The notes under the pieces were generated by a model. The model saw only the letters and a list, made by a program, of their open reading frames with translations. It ran no database searches and was not told the origin of the DNA. From Ichthyophis bannanicus (taxonomy: Eukaryota > Chordata > Amphibia > Gymnophiona > Ichthyophiidae), in contig CM066033.1 in assembly GCA_033557465.1 (NCBI GenBank), forward strand, positions 707,639,637 through 707,703,636: a DNA stretch of 64,000 bases. The letters are read 5' to 3'. The position numbers and the translations under genes are program-made. This document shows, one piece after another, positions 19,786 to 31,305 of this stretch (within the stretch, counting starts at the first letter, position 1; each line of letters starts with the position of its first letter).

Positions 19786-20130
19786 CGTGCTTACTCACCT
19801 GTAACAGGTGTTATTCGGTGGCAGCAGGAATCAGTCCTCACATGTGGGTGATGTCAGTGCCGACAGAGCCCACACGGAAGTATCTCCCCAGCTTTCAAAG
19901 AAAGCCTTTCGGATATTCACTACGCATGTGTGGTCCACTTTCTGCCCAAGGGTGCCATCTTGCCTCAGTAAGATGACATAGCTAAGACAGTCAAGGAAAA
20001 AAATAAAATACGTTAAAGAAGCAACTCCAAGGGGAAGAGGGAGGGTTGCAAGGACTGATTCCTGCTGTCCCTGGAGAACACCTACACTTTCTCTGGGAAG
20101 AAGCAGGAAGTCAGTCCTCACATATGGGAC
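19786..20130. repeat. D2 left terminal repeat and internal complementary region
   Basis: The terminal repeat starts 'cttactcacctgtaacagg' and has GCCATCTTG at 19954-19962. The internal complementary region at about 20036-20130 has 'ggactgattcctgctgtccctggagaacacct' (complement of the left tip), followed by 'ctttctctgggaagaagcagg' (complement of the right tip). About 16 bases of the left-tip complement are missing at the junction compared with D1, so this region is eroded. Confidence 0.8.
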
Positions 20131-20218
20131 TCCCCAGCTACAGGCTACCGAGAACCTGTAAAACACAAATGCCACAGCAGCCTGTAAGGGAAAGCCATGA
20201 TAAGCAGCAGTTGAGTCC

Positions 20219-21280
20219 CTACTGAGAGACTCTCGCAAGACCCAAGTGTCTGGCAGAGAACCAGCATTCCGGTAGCCTGAACACAGAAGGATCAGAGGGC
20301 AGGAGTTGCCTATACACTGAAGAGATTATGGAATATGGCCTGGCCAAAGGCGCTGTCCCATTGGGACTCCCTCTCCAGACAGTAGTGAGCTGCAAGGTAT
20401 GGACCGAAGACCAGGTGGCAGCCCAACAGATTTCCATCACTGGGACGGAATGTAGATTTGCCACGGAGATAGCCATGGCCCTAATGTGGTGCGCCATGAC
20501 CCTCTAGTCCAGTGAGATCCATACTTGCTCGTAGGCAAGGGTAATGCAGTCTGCCATCCAAGTGGACAGAGTTTGCTTAGTCATTGGGAGCACCAGATAG
20601 CTGGGGTCGTAGGATACAAAAAGCTGTGGTGTTTTGTAGTGACCCTGAGTACATTGCAGGTAAAAGGACAGGGCTCTCTTACAGTCCAGATTGTGGAGAA
20701 CGGTCTCCGCCCTACTGGTATGAGGCCTCGGAAAGAAGGTGGGGAGTACCACCTCCTGGTTGAGGTGGAATTGGGACACTACCTTCAACAGGAACTTGGG
20801 GTGTGTGCTGAGCGTCACCATGTTCTTGTAGAACCTCGTGTAGGGCAGCTCTGCCATCAGAGCCTGGAGCTTGCTGACTCTGCGAGCTGATGAGAGTACT
20901 ACTAGGAAGGTGACCTTCCAGGATAGGTACTGGAGGTAGCAGGTAGCCAGAGGCACAAACAAAGGCTTAGTGAGCTGCGAGAGCACCACATTAAGATCCC
21001 ACTCTACCGCTGGGGGGCAGACAGGGGGTTTGGATAACATGAGGCCCTGCAGGAATCAGGACACAAGGGACTAAGTCAAGAGGGGTTCTCCCTTAACGGT
21101 GATGCACTGCGATGGCGCTCAGGTATACTCTGACTGAATTGGACTTCAGTCCCACCTGCGATAGGTGAAATAGACACTGAAGTACCACTTGTACTGAGCA
21201 GGAAAATGGGTTCACCAGCCTTTCCGCACACCACACCAAGAATCGGCACGCCACTTGAAGGCATATGCCCTTCTCATGGA
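20219..21280 (-). pseudogene. D2 tyrosine recombinase remnant
   Basis: The middle frame 20504-21040 carries LSSARRVSKLQALM (catalytic Arg) and the LFVSYDPSYLVLPMTKQTLSTWMADCITLAY block. The next frame (20219-20497) has MAHHIRAMAISVAN with the H-x-x-R pair. The Tyr segment (AAHYCLE) is readable in yet another frame near 20385. So all four catalytic positions can still be traced, across at least two shifts. Confidence 0.78.
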
Positions 21281-21289
21281 GGCCTTACA

Positions 21290-23220
21290 AGAGGCCAGAA
21301 AAATTTCTTCAACGTCCCATGGGAGGCTGAAGGGGACTAACACTACCCTTTCAGCAGCCAAGCTGTGAGTGACAGGGACCCCAGGTTGAGATGTAAGAGA
21401 GAGCCCTATCCTGTGTAAGGAGCCCTGGAGCTCAGCCCAGGGGAATCAGTGACACCGCCGATAAGGAGAGGAGCAGTGGGAACCAGGGCTGCCTGGGCCC
21501 CTGACGAGCTGTCAGCATGAGCGATGCTCTGTCACGCTGGACCTTGAATAGTGTCTGCTAACAGCGGTGTCAGTGGGAAGGGGTACATGAGGCCTTCTGT
21601 CCACAGGATAAGGAACGCATCCACTACAACCTGGGATGGGTGCAGCTGGCTTGAGCAGAATCAGGGCAACTGTGCATTATCTGGACTAGCGAACAGATCC
21701 ATCGAGGGAACGCCCCAGAGACGAAACAGCCATGAGGCCACCACTGGATCCAGGCGCTCATTGTGTGATTGGAGGACCCTGCTCAGTTTGTTCGCCAGGA
21801 CACTGTCCTGGCCCAGGAAGTATACCGCCCTTAGGAACATCCCTCTGCATGCAGCATAGGAGCAGAGGGCTACCATCTCCTGGCAGAGGGGGGTATGACC
21901 CTGTACCCCCCTGTTTATGTAGAACATTAAGAACTGATTGCTGGTCTGGATCAGCAACGAGCAGTACTGGAGTTATTGGCGGAAGGCTCGGAGGTATGTT
22001 GCCCGGAGCTCTAGCAGGTTGATTTGCATCCGGGATTTCTTCAGAGACCAGCAGCTTTTTGCCTGGAGGCTCAAGCAATGCGCTCCCCCACCCATTAGAG
22101 AGGCATCCATGGTGAGGACCTTCTGGGGGTTGGGTGCCGGGAAGGGCATCCTGGCCTGATGTGGGATCTGCCACCATCCAAGAGAGTCCACCAGTTGGCA
22201 GGTCACTTTCACTCTGTCCCTAAGCCTGCCTGTGGCTTCAGTCCATTGGGAGTGGAGGCACCATGTACAGGTGGGCATTTGGGGTGACGTGGACCATGGA
22301 GGCCATATGTCCCAACAGGCAGAGTTGGAGCCGTACAGGTAACATCTGGCGTTGGTGTACCTCTGCAGCTAACTCCCTGAGGCGTTCTGATCTTTCCTGG
22401 GGGAGGAAGGCCTTTGCCTGGAGGGTATCTAGTTGCACCCCTATGAACTCTAGGCACTGGCCCGGAGTGAGGTGGGACTTGGGGTAGTTTATGATGAACC
22501 CCAGGTGCTGCAGTGTGTTGATGGTGCGCCCAGTGGCGCATTGTGCCTCTGCAGCAGTATGCCCCTTTATGGACCAATCGTTCAGATAAGGAAAGATGAA
22601 GGCCCCTTGGTGCCGGAGGTGGGCTGTGACCACTGTGAGATACTTTGTGAAGACCCTTGGTGACAAGGCCAGACCAAAGGGCAGCACCCTGTACTGGTAG
22701 TGCTGTCCTCCCACCACAAACAAGAGGTATTTTCTGTGGTTGGGATGAATTAGGATATGAGTGTAGGCATCCTTTAGGTCTAAGAAGCATAGCCATTCTC
22801 CCTGATGGAGGAATGGCAGTAGTGGCCCAAGGGAGAGCATCTTGAACTTCTCCATGACCAGAAACCTGTTGAGCTCTTGCAGGTCCAGAATGGGCCTAAG
22901 GCCCCCAGTCCTCTTGGGGACAAGGAAATATCTGGAATAGAAGCCTGTGCTCCAGAGATGTTTTGGCACTGGCTCAACTGTCTTGTCGTTGACTAGGCCT
23001 GCTAGCTCGGTGAGGAGCAGGGTCTGGTGAAGGAGAGGCCTGGTGGGTTCTCCTGGGAAGTAAGAGGGTGGTGCCCATTGTAGGTGAAGGAGGTAGCCCT
23101 CCCTGACCACCCATAGCACCCAGGTATCGGTGGTGATAGCTGTCCACCTGTGGGCAAACAGGGCTAGTTTGCTCCCCTGTGGGCAGCAGAGGACTCCCTG
23201 GGGGTGGGGAGGTCACACCC
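21290..23220 (-). pseudogene. D2 ORF2: RT/RNase H/methylase-like, broken
   Basis: RT is in the frame 22238-23119 (293 residues), with YFLVPKRTGGLRPI, LDLKDAYTHILIHP and LPFGLALSPRVFTK. The YxDD-type motif reads YLNDWSI, with Asn in place of the first Asp, which should abolish polymerisation. RNase H pieces lie at 21973-22278 (LTMDASLMGGGAHC, INLLELRATYL). The start of the methylase-like domain is at 21661-21957 (SMDLFASPDNAQLP). Its end continues through 21300-21660 in several frames. Confidence 0.82.
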
Positions 23221-23224
23221 ATGC

Positions 23225-24598
23225 AGTCAAAATGCTCCCCCCAAGCTGGGCCGGAGCCTGGGACTTCGGGGCTTTTTGTTTTCTGGGACTGTCCCTGGCC
23301 TTTTTTTTTTTGCTGGTCCTGTTGAAGGGAAGAGAAGGCCTGGAAGTGTGGAGTACTGCTAAAGCCTCCTTTTTTTTTCCCTCAGGAAGAAGGGCTTTTT
23401 CCCAGGCCTGCACCGAGGACTTCTTCAAGAGCCTGGTTCTCATCACGTACTCAATCTCTATCTCTGCTGCCTTTATCTACCATGGGCTTCCCGAATAGCT
23501 TTTCTCCTATGCAGGGGACCTCTTATCAATTTGTCCTGCACCCACTGTTGCAGGTCAGATGACTACAGCCATGCCTGGCATCGTGCTCCAATACCTGCGG
23601 CGGTCACCCTGGCCAATGACTCAAAGCCATCGTAGGCTGCCCAGGACAAAAACTTTGAGCATTCTTTTGCTGCCGAGGTCAGGGTCTTCAACTTCTGTAG
23701 GGGTTCCCCACTGAGGACTGCCAAGAATCCACCAAGATCCTTCGACAGTTCCTTCAGGTACATGCCTATATACAGCTGGTAGGACTGGATCCGGCAAGTT
23801 AGCATCGAGTTCTGAAAGGCCTTCTTCTGGCCGAGGGCATCGAGGGTTTGGGCCTCTCTGCCGGGTGGCACTGACAAATGAGTGTTTTGGCTCTTAAGCA
23901 GGCGCATTGCTGACTCTACGACCATGGAGTTGTGGGGAAGCTGGGTCTTTTGAAACCCAGGGCTTCAGCATACCCAGTACATGGCACTGAGGCGCCTAGT
24001 AACAATTGGAACCAACGCCAGTGTTTCCCACATCTGGAGGAGGCGGAGATAAAGAATCGAGGGCACCAGTACCGTGAGGGTTTCCTTAAGGGGGGTGCCT
24101 CGTACTGGAGTATCTCCAATTCCTCAGTGCGCGAGTCCTCCTCGGCCTCGATGGCGAGAGCCTTGGCCAAGTCCCACACAAAATCGAGGAATGCAACGTC
24201 CTCAGGCGGGGAACAGTGTCGGGTCATCGGGGGAGATAGGTCCAAGGGCACATCACGGTGTCGCCTTGTGGTCCGGGGACTCTTTGTCCTCGGTCTCCCA
24301 TTCTGACTCAAAGTCCGAGTATGAGTCAGACGCCGCATGATCAACTCAGTCAAGGGCTGCTCTCGGTGGTCCATGACATCTGGTGGATTGTCGGTCCAAG
24401 CCATGGGCGCTCACTGGGGAGGACCAGTGTCCCGAGGAACGGGATCTTGTCTGGGGCTGAGGACTCTCTCGAGGCTGATGGTATTCAAGGGCCGACTCGA
24501 CATCCGGGGAAACCCTCGATGTCGAGGGTCCCATAGTGGGGGCAGATGAACAGGATGAGTCGGACATGAACACTCGCAGCATGGCCACTAGGACAGAT
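23225..24598 (-). pseudogene. D2 Gag, C-terminal two thirds
   Basis: The frames 23563-23925 and 23916-24404 carry the conserved Gag domain: EDVAFLDFVWDLAKALAIEAEEDS, then MVVESAMRLLKSQNTH, SYQLYIGMYLKELSKDLGGF and FLSWAAYDGFESLARV. This block is related to LAP2-alpha. The basic tail lies at 23225-23560. The linker at 24346-24588 is Ser/Arg-rich. D3 cuts the gene at 24598. The N-terminal third lies at 30600-31165. Confidence 0.78.
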
Positions 24599-24960
24599 AG
24601 AGTAGTTACTCACCTGTAACAGGTGTTCTCCAGGAGCAGCAGGAATCAGTCCTCACATATGGGTGATGTCGGCGCCAACGGAGCCCCCGTGTGGAGCATT
24701 TCCCCAGCTTTCATAGATAGCCTTTGGGAATGCAGCGCGCATACGCAGTCCCCTTCCCACCCAAGGGTGCCATCTTGCTCAGTCTGATGACATAGCTAAA
24801 AGACAGCAAAATTATCAAAAATAAATCATATGACTGCAACTCCAAGGGGAGGAGGGAGGGTTGTGAGGACTGATTCCTGCTGCTCCTGGAGAACACCTGT
24901 TACAGGTGAGTAACTACTCTTTCTCCAGGACCAAGCAGGAAGTCAGTCCTCACATATGGG
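24599..24960. repeat. D3 left terminal repeat and internal complementary region
   Basis: The terminal repeat (24599-24800) starts 'agagtagttactcacctg' and is complementary to 30425-30599. YY1-like GCCATCTTG is at 24769-24777. The internal complementary region (24862-24960) joins the complements of the two tips at about 24920, exactly as in D1. Confidence 0.88.
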
Positions 24961-25098
24961 ACTCCCTAGCTTAGGACTACCAGAGGCCCCAAACTGAAAA
25001 ATGAGCTCCCTCTAGAGCCTCAGCATGCAAGAACAGAATCTTCTCTGATAACGCCCCCGACAGGTAGCCCAACACCAGGGCCGGAGGGTAGGAGTTGC

Positions 25099-25983
25099 CT
25101 AGACCTCAAAGAGATTATGGAGTACCGCTTGCCCGAAAGCACTGTCCCTGCAGGACTCCCTCTCAAGGCAGTAGTGGGCCGCAAAAGTCTGGCTTGAAGA
25201 CCAAGCAGCAGCCCGGCAGATGACTGCCAATGGAACCGAGTGGAGATGAGCCACTGACACAGCCTTCGCCCTGACACAGTGAGCTGTAACTCGACCCTGC
25301 AACGAGAGGCTGGCTGCCCTGTAAGCACAGGCGATGCAGTCAGCTACCCATATGGACAAGGTATGCTTGGAGATAGCCAACCCCAACTTATTGGGGTCAT
25401 AAGAGACGAAGAGCTGAACCGCCCTCCGGTGCTCCCGCGTACGGTCAAGGTAGAAGGACAACGCCCTCCTACAGTCCAGGGTGTGCAGGACCATCTCAGC
25501 CCGGCTAGCATGAGGCCTGGGAAAGAAAGTCGGAAGAACCACCTCCTGATTGAGGAGGAAGGAGGAGACAACCTTTGGAAGGAACTTAGGGTGAGTCCGT
25601 AAGACTACCCTGTTCTTATAGAACCTAGTATAAGGTGCTTCTGAAACTAGGGCCTGAAGCTCGCTCACTCGCCTAGCTGAGGTAAGGGCTACCAGAAATA
25701 GCATTTTCCAAGACAGAAAACGCATAGGGCAAGTAGCCATAGGTTCAAATGGTGGGCAAGTAAGCCGCTGCAAGACCACATTTAAATCCCATTCAGGGGC
25801 AGGTGGGCGCACTGGAGGCTTAAGCAAAAGCAGATATCTGAGGAAGCGGGCCACCAAAGGATGACTGGAGAGAGACTGACCCTCCACCTGTGAGTGGTGT
25901 GCTGAAAGAGCACTAAGATGAACTCTAACAGAATTGGACTTAAGGCCTAGGTTGGACAGGTGAAGCAAATACCGCAGCACCAC
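25099..25983 (-). CDS. D3 tyrosine recombinase, open frame
   Basis: This is an uninterrupted frame of 294 residues, the longest recombinase here. It has a core-binding start (SNSVRVHLSALSAHH), LTSARRVSELQALV with the first Arg (about residue 104), VRLHxR-type RVTAHCVRAKA with the H-x-x-R pair (about residue 235), and FAAHYCLERE with the nucleophile Tyr (about residue 274), ending LFEV. DIRS recombinases of this type integrate the circular intermediate. The true N-terminus may lie upstream, in the region before the L2-like insertion at 26072. It ends next to the internal complementary region. It may encode an active enzyme. Confidence 0.85.
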   Translation of the reverse strand: MVLRYLLHLSNLGLKSNSVRVHLSALSAHHSQVEGQSLSSHPLVARFLRYLLLLKPPVRPPAPEWDLNVVLQRLTCPPFEPMATCPMRFLSWKMLFLVALTSARRVSELQALVSEAPYTRFYKNRVVLRTHPKFLPKVVSSFLLNQEVVLPTFFPRPHASRAEMVLHTLDCRRALSFYLDRTREHRRAVQLFVSYDPNKLGLAISKHTLSIWVADCIACAYRAASLSLQGRVTAHCVRAKAVSVAHLHSVPLAVICRAAAWSSSQTFAAHYCLERESCRDSAFGQAVLHNLFEV

Positions 25984-26071
25984 TGGTACCAGGCATGAGA
26001 AGGGATTCTCGTTGTGTTGAGTACACCAGGCAGAAAATCTACGCCACTTAAGGGCATAAGACTTTCTGGTG

Positions 26072-26283
26072 GACTTATTTATTTATTTATAGTTTTTTCT
26101 ATACCGCACTATTTACCATCAGCGCGGTTCACAGGTAACAAAACTTGTGCAATGAGGAAGATCCATATTGCGCTTACATTAAACAGGAAGTTGAACATGG
26201 AACACAGGCGAACTATATACATAATGGAACTATATACAGGTTGATAACTGTAGGAATAGATCAACTAAGCTCTATTCATGGCC
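26072..26283 (-). repeat. L2-like LINE 3' end or SINE in D3
   Basis: This is an insertion of about 212 bp between 'ctggtgga' and 'ctgcctcctagagg'. D1 (14139-14158) has the uninterrupted version. Read on the minus strand it ends in a GCGGTATAG...CTATAAATAAATA hairpin-plus-(TAAA)n tail, the signature shared with 576-715 and 36211-36580. It postdates D3, so this family was active recently. Confidence 0.8.
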
Positions 26284-26284
26284 T

Positions 26285-28177
26285 CTAGGACTGCCTCCTA
26301 GAGGCCAAGACTACGTCCTCCACTTCCCTAGGCAGTAGTAAAGGCGCCAGGACTACCCTTTCAGCAGCCAGGCCATCAAATTGAGGGACTGGAGATTGGG
26401 GTGCAAGAGACATCCCTGCTACTGAGACAGGAGATCGGGTTGCATCCCCAGAGGAAGAGGAGTGTCCACAGCTAGTTGCAACAGTAGTGGGAACCAGGGC
26501 TGCCTTGACCACCTGGGGGCCACCAGAATCACTGAGGCCTTGTCCCGGATCACCTTGAATAGTGTCTTGGACACTAGAGGCGTGGGAGGAAACGCATATA
26601 GGAGGCCTGTAGACCATGGAATGAGAAACGCATCCGCTGCTACTCTGAGAGGATGCAGTTGTCTGGAGCAGAACCTGGAAAGTTGACGGTTCAGAGGACT
26701 GGCAAAGAGATCCATGGTTGGAAGACCCCATCTCAGGAAGATCTGTTGAACCACTAAAGGGTTCAACTGCCATTCGTGCAGCTGCAGAATTCTGCTCAAT
26801 CTGTCCACCAGGTAATTCTCCTGAATCTAGGAGGTAGACTGCTTTGAGAAGAATGCCATGATCGACTGCCCAGGAGCACAGTTTCTGTGCCTCCTAACAG
26901 AGAAGACGGAACCCTGTGCCCCCTTGTTTGTTCACATAGAACATAGCCATTTGATTGTCTGTCTGAACTAAGACGGACTGGTGAGAGATGAGATGAGAGA
27001 AAGTTCTCAGGGCTAAGCGGATAGCTCTCAGTTCTAAGAGATTGATCTGCTGTGCGGCCTCCCAAGGAGTCCACAGGCCTTGAGTACATGCCCCTTGGCA
27101 ATGTGCACCCCAACCTTGTAGAGAAGCATCGGTTGTCAGCACCTGAGAGTGTGGAGGTGCCTGAAAAGGCACCCCTTGCACTAGATTCGGAAGATGAAGC
27201 CATCATTGCAGAGAAGACTGTAGTAGGCTGAACACCCTCACTGTCCACGAGGCTTCCTGTGGCCTGGTGCCACTGAGTCCTGAGGCCCCGCTGAGCTGGT
27301 CTCATGTGTAGATGGGCATTTGGAGTCACATGGACCGTGGATGCCATGTGGCCTAAGAGCCTCAGGAATTGTCTGGCAGAGACTAGAGAATTGCTGTGGA
27401 ATAGCCTTGCTAGAGCCATCAATCTGTGGGCCCTGTCCACTGGTAGAAAGGCCTTTGCCTGAAAGGTGTCCAGTCGAGCTCCTATGAACTCCATGTTCTG
27501 GGAGGGATGCAAACTGGACTTTGCGAAGTTTATGACAAACCCCAGGTGCTGAAGCAGAGCGACAGTGCGAAGGCTGGCTTGATTGGCCTCTTGCAAGGAC
27601 TGACCCCTGATGAGCCAATCGTCCAGATATGGAAAGACAAAGAGGCCCTGAACCCTGAGGTAGGCCGCCACCACCACCAGGCACTTGGTGAATACCCTGG
27701 GGGAGGATGTAAGGCCAAAAGGCAGTACTCTGTACTGATAATGGTTTCCTCCCACTACAGATCTGAGATATTGTCTGTGGTCTGGATGAATAAGGATGTG
27801 AGTATAGATCTAAGGAGCATAGCCAATCTCCCTGCTGGAGGTAGGGCAGCAGGATTCCAAGGGTAAGCATCTTGAACTTTTCCCTCTCCAGGAACTTGTT
27901 CAGGTTTCGCAAGTCTAGGATGGGTCTGAGGCCTCCTGTCCTCTTTGGTACCAGGAAGTACCTGGAATAGAAGCCGTGACCTTCCAGGTGGTGGGGCACC
28001 GGTTCCACTGCCTGATCCTTTAGAAGACCTGCCAACCCCTGCAGGAGTAAGTCCCTGTGCAGACGAAGTCTGGGAGGCTCCCCTGGAAAATAGGAGGGGG
28101 TTACCTGGTGGAAGTGGAGGAGATAGCCCTTCTGGACTATACTTAGAACCCAGGTATCCCTTGTGACAGCTCACCAC
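26285..28177 (-). pseudogene. D3 ORF2: RT/RNase H/methylase-like, 11-bp deletion
   Basis: RT starts in the frame 27755-28177 and 27238-28035 (YFLVPKRTGGLRPILDLRNLNKF). At about 27808, 11 bases present in D1 ('cgcatccttta') are missing. This removes the catalytic motif around KDAYTH and shifts the frame. The rest of RT (26796-27755) keeps FPYLDDWLI, then RNase H (LTTDASLQGWGAHCQG, LLELRAIRLAL, VQTDNQMAMF in the frame 26894-27181). The methylase-like domain is at 26419-26808 (MDLFASPLNRQLSRF, YAFPPTPLVS, ILVAPRWSRQPWF). Confidence 0.85.
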
Positions 28178-28252
28178 CTGTGGGCAAACAGGGCCAGCCT
28201 GCCTCCAGTGCTGATGGGAGCCAGCTGAGGAGGAGAGGCTATGCCAATGCAG

Positions 28253-30195
28253 TCAAAATCCCCCTCCCTGCTGAGCAGGAGCAGGAGGCTTGGGGGCCTT
28301 CTGCCTACGGGGCCCATGACCCTGCCTCTTGGCCTGCTGACCCTGTTGGGGAGCTACAAAGGCCTGATAATGAGGGTACTGTTTATAGGCAGATGACTTC
28401 CTCGGGTAAAAGGTCTTTTTCCCTGCCCTTCTTCTGAGAAGGGGCAGAGGTTTTTCTGGACAGCCTTGTCCGGGTAAGAGTCTCGGTCTCGAGTTCGGCA
28501 GCCTTGCCAGCCATGGGCTTGCCAAAGAGGCTTTCACCTCGGCAGGGGACATCGACCAACTTGTCCTGCACCCATGGCTCGAGGTCCGATGACTGTAGCT
28601 AAGCCTGACGGCGTGCACTGATGCTGGCCGCGGCTACTCGGGCTGAAGCCTCAAAGCCATCATAGGCTGCTCGAGATATAAACTTCGAGCACTCACGAAT
28701 ACCCTAGGACAGAGCATTGAACCTCTGCAAAGGTTCCTTGGAGAGACCAGCAGAGAACCCGGCAATCTCCTTTGCCAGGTCTCGAAGGTACATGCCCATG
28801 TACAGCTGGTAGGTCTGGACATGGCAAGCAAGCATAGAGCCCTGGAAGCACTTCTTACCGAGGGCGTCCAGGTTCCGGGCCTCCTGCCGGGAGGCACCGA
28901 GGAGTGCATCTTCTGACTCTTCAGACGATGCATGGCCGATTCCACAACCATGGAGTGGTGCGATAATTGTGCCTTTTGGAACCCGGGGCTCTTGTGGACT
29001 TGATAGATGGAATCGACCTGCTTGCTCAAAACCGGCGTCGAGGCCAGCGCCTCCCACATGTGGAAGAGCAACTGTTCCAGCATCGGAGGAACTGGAACAG
29101 TAAAGGCCTCCTTCGGAGGAGAGTCATACTGTAGGGCCTCGAGCTCCTCGGCTCGAGGCTCCTCCTCGGTATCCGCGGGGAATGCCAAAGTCTTGGCCAT
29201 GTCCTGCACGAAATCCGAGAACAGGGTATCCTCCGGGGGGGGGGGACCTTCTCTGAGGCTCGGACTCGGGCGAGTCCGAAGGAACGCACCAAGTCCAAAA
29301 GGTGTCGAGCGACTCCTCATCCTCGGTCTCCCAGCCGGACTCCTCGGAGGAGGAATCAAGCGGCTCCGGTCGGGCAGGCATCGATGCCATCCGCCCCGAC
29401 GCCGAGGGTACTGGCGTCGACGATCTCAGTCCCGAACGGGAGGCCGAGGGGGACCTTGGCCGAGGATCGACTCGAGCTCGCATGGACTCGAGGATCGGCT
29501 CGGCCTCCGAGGTCGACTTGGATGTTGATGTCCTGGTGGTCGGGGCAGATGTCCCGGTGGTCGGGGCAGATGCACCGGTGAGACCGGCGATCAGTGCCCG
29601 CTGCTGTTCCATGAAGGCAGCCAAGCTGCTCTCCAAGGCCGTCAACCTGAGTCCGAGCTCAGGAGACTCAGCAGCCCCCGACTCGGGCCCCAGCGGCGCC
29701 AGGCCCGACGTCGGCTCCCCTGGAGGTGAGTCCACGAGGACTACAGTACTCACATGACCCGGGGACTCCATCTCCACACGAGGTTGTTTTTCAGGCCTCT
29801 CCGACTCCGAAGACCTGGGACAGCGCTTGGGGCTATGCGACTTGGCCCTCGAGGAGCCAAGTGCGTCCACCGACGCCGCCCTCACGGGTTTTTTCTTCTT
29901 ACGATGCTCCCGCGAGGGAGACCCCCTTTCAGAGGAGCCTCGACGCTGCTCGGGGCCCGAGTCCCAAGATGTCGACGCCTCTGACGAGGTCTGTGCCCTA
30001 CCGGACACGGAGTCAGAGAAGATTCTTTCCTTTTGGTGCTGCCGACTCTATAACGCCTTAGAGGACATTTTCCCACACAGACCACCGATCATCGGGTCAT
30101 GATCGGGTCCGAGGCACCGGAGGCAGCAGTCATGTGTTGGTGAGAGACATACGTTTCTTGCACCGATCACACTTTTTAAACCCGCTGGCAGCCAT
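28253..30195 (-). pseudogene. D3 Gag, broken by stop and G-run
   Basis: The start near 30195 opens a Cys/His module (HDCCLRCLGPDHDPMI). A TAG follows KAL near 30050, at the same codon where D1 has TGA. The linker is open for 294 residues (29124-30008), rich in Ser, Arg and Pro, with SSSEESGWETEDEES. A run of 11 G at about 29235-29245 (7 in D1) shifts the frame just before the conserved domain (28634-29298: LFSDFVQDMAKTLAF, HHSMVVESAMHRLKSQK). The basic tail is at 28253-28618 (RKTSAPSQKKGREKD). Confidence 0.8.
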
Positions 30196-30424
30196 CGGGG
30201 GAAAAAGGGCCCCTGCAAGGTCAAAGGGCTGCCAGTGAAAAAAGAAAAAATGGCGTGAACGCTAGTCACTAAGGACAAAAACCGAAAAAGAGATCCGGGC
30301 TCGATACCGACGTATCTGGCCCAGGTGGGAAAGGGAAACCGGCGTCGAACTGAAGAAAAGCAGGTTAACGCAGAGAAAATCAACTTCTTCCTCGGGTGAA
30401 ACGAATATACATCCGTCGGGCTCC

Positions 30425-30599
30425 GTGGAAAAAAGAAGACTGAGCAAGATGGCACCCTTGGGCGGGAAGGGGACTGCACATGCGCACTGCATTCCCAAAG
30501 GCTTTCTATGAAAGCTGGGGAAATGCTCCGCATGGGGGCTCTGTCAGCGCCGACGTCACCCATATGTGAGGACTGACTTCCTACTTGGTCCTGGAGAAA
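30425..30599. repeat. D3 right inverted terminal repeat
   Basis: This is the inverted partner of 24599-24800, ending 'ttggtcctggagaa'. CAAGATGGC is at 30445-30453. 'cacatgcgcactgc' near 30478 resembles an NRF1-type site. It would be the 5' end of D3. Confidence 0.86.
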
Positions 30600-31165
30600 T
30601 ACTGCTTTCTAGGGCTGCCATTCTGGTCTCCATAACAGTTGGCTCTGCAGCCTTCGACATGGGCAACAAAGACTTCGGGCCTGGCGTCGATGAGGATGGG
30701 GGGTGCAGACAACTCCTTACAGGGCTGCATGGCAGGACACTCCTGCCCCGACTCCTCAGATTCATGCCTGGGACTGTGGGTCCTAGGGTGGGATTTCTCC
30801 TTTTTCCTGGATCTGTCCTCCATGGTGGTCTTCAAGGGTTTCTTCTTCTTGTGCTCCACCTCCAGGGATTTCCGCTTGGAGGAACCGCAGCCGCTCTGGT
30901 TTCGCAAGGCACCAAGGTATTGGAGTGGGTCTTGTAGTGTGGTGTCACCGGAGACTCCAGCACGGAATTGTACGTCTGAAAGTAACTTTTCCACTGTTGG
31001 TGGCAGCTCTTCAAGGACTTTGAGGTCATGGTTCTGCAGAGGTCGGAGTCAGAGTCGTGCTTCAGGTCAAGACATCAAAAGCAGCAAGCAGCAGTCATGT
31101 GAGTCGGTGAGTGACATCATTTTGCCATACCAGTCACAGTTTTTGAAGACACTGGAGACCATTGG
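30600..31165 (-). pseudogene. D2 Gag, N-terminal third
   Basis: This continues D2 gag from 24598. The frame 30581-30994 contains MEKLLSDVQFRAGVSGDTT, a basic linker (EHKKKKPLKTTMEDRSRKKEKSH) and CRANCYGDQNG. This parallels D5 gag at 55883-56389. The Cys/His module (around 31090-31160) is decayed. The start would be near 31165 ('ccat'). Confidence 0.72.
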
Positions 31166-31305
31166 ATAAAGGGGGTCCCCACCTCCCAACAGGGGACCAA
31201 GGACTTTGGCTGAAAAAAGGGCGCGAACGCTGGTCGAAGTGCACCTTGATGAAAAAATGAGAAAACAAACAAATGAACTCGAGGAGCGACTCCGAGGAGA
31301 GCTGG

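Larger units (their letters stand above)
24599..30599 (-). mobile_element. D3: young DIRS inserted in D2 gag
   Basis: D3 is about 6.0 kb, complete from left terminal repeat to right terminal repeat, and in the same subfamily as D1. D2 gag sequence continues across it ('ccactaggacagat' on the left, 'actgctttctagggctgcc' on the right). The ancestral order matches intact gag copies at 56000-56030 and 60540-60585. It has an intact recombinase frame but a broken RT (11-bp deletion) and a broken gag. An L2-like tail (26072-26283) separates the recombinase from ORF2. Confidence 0.9.
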
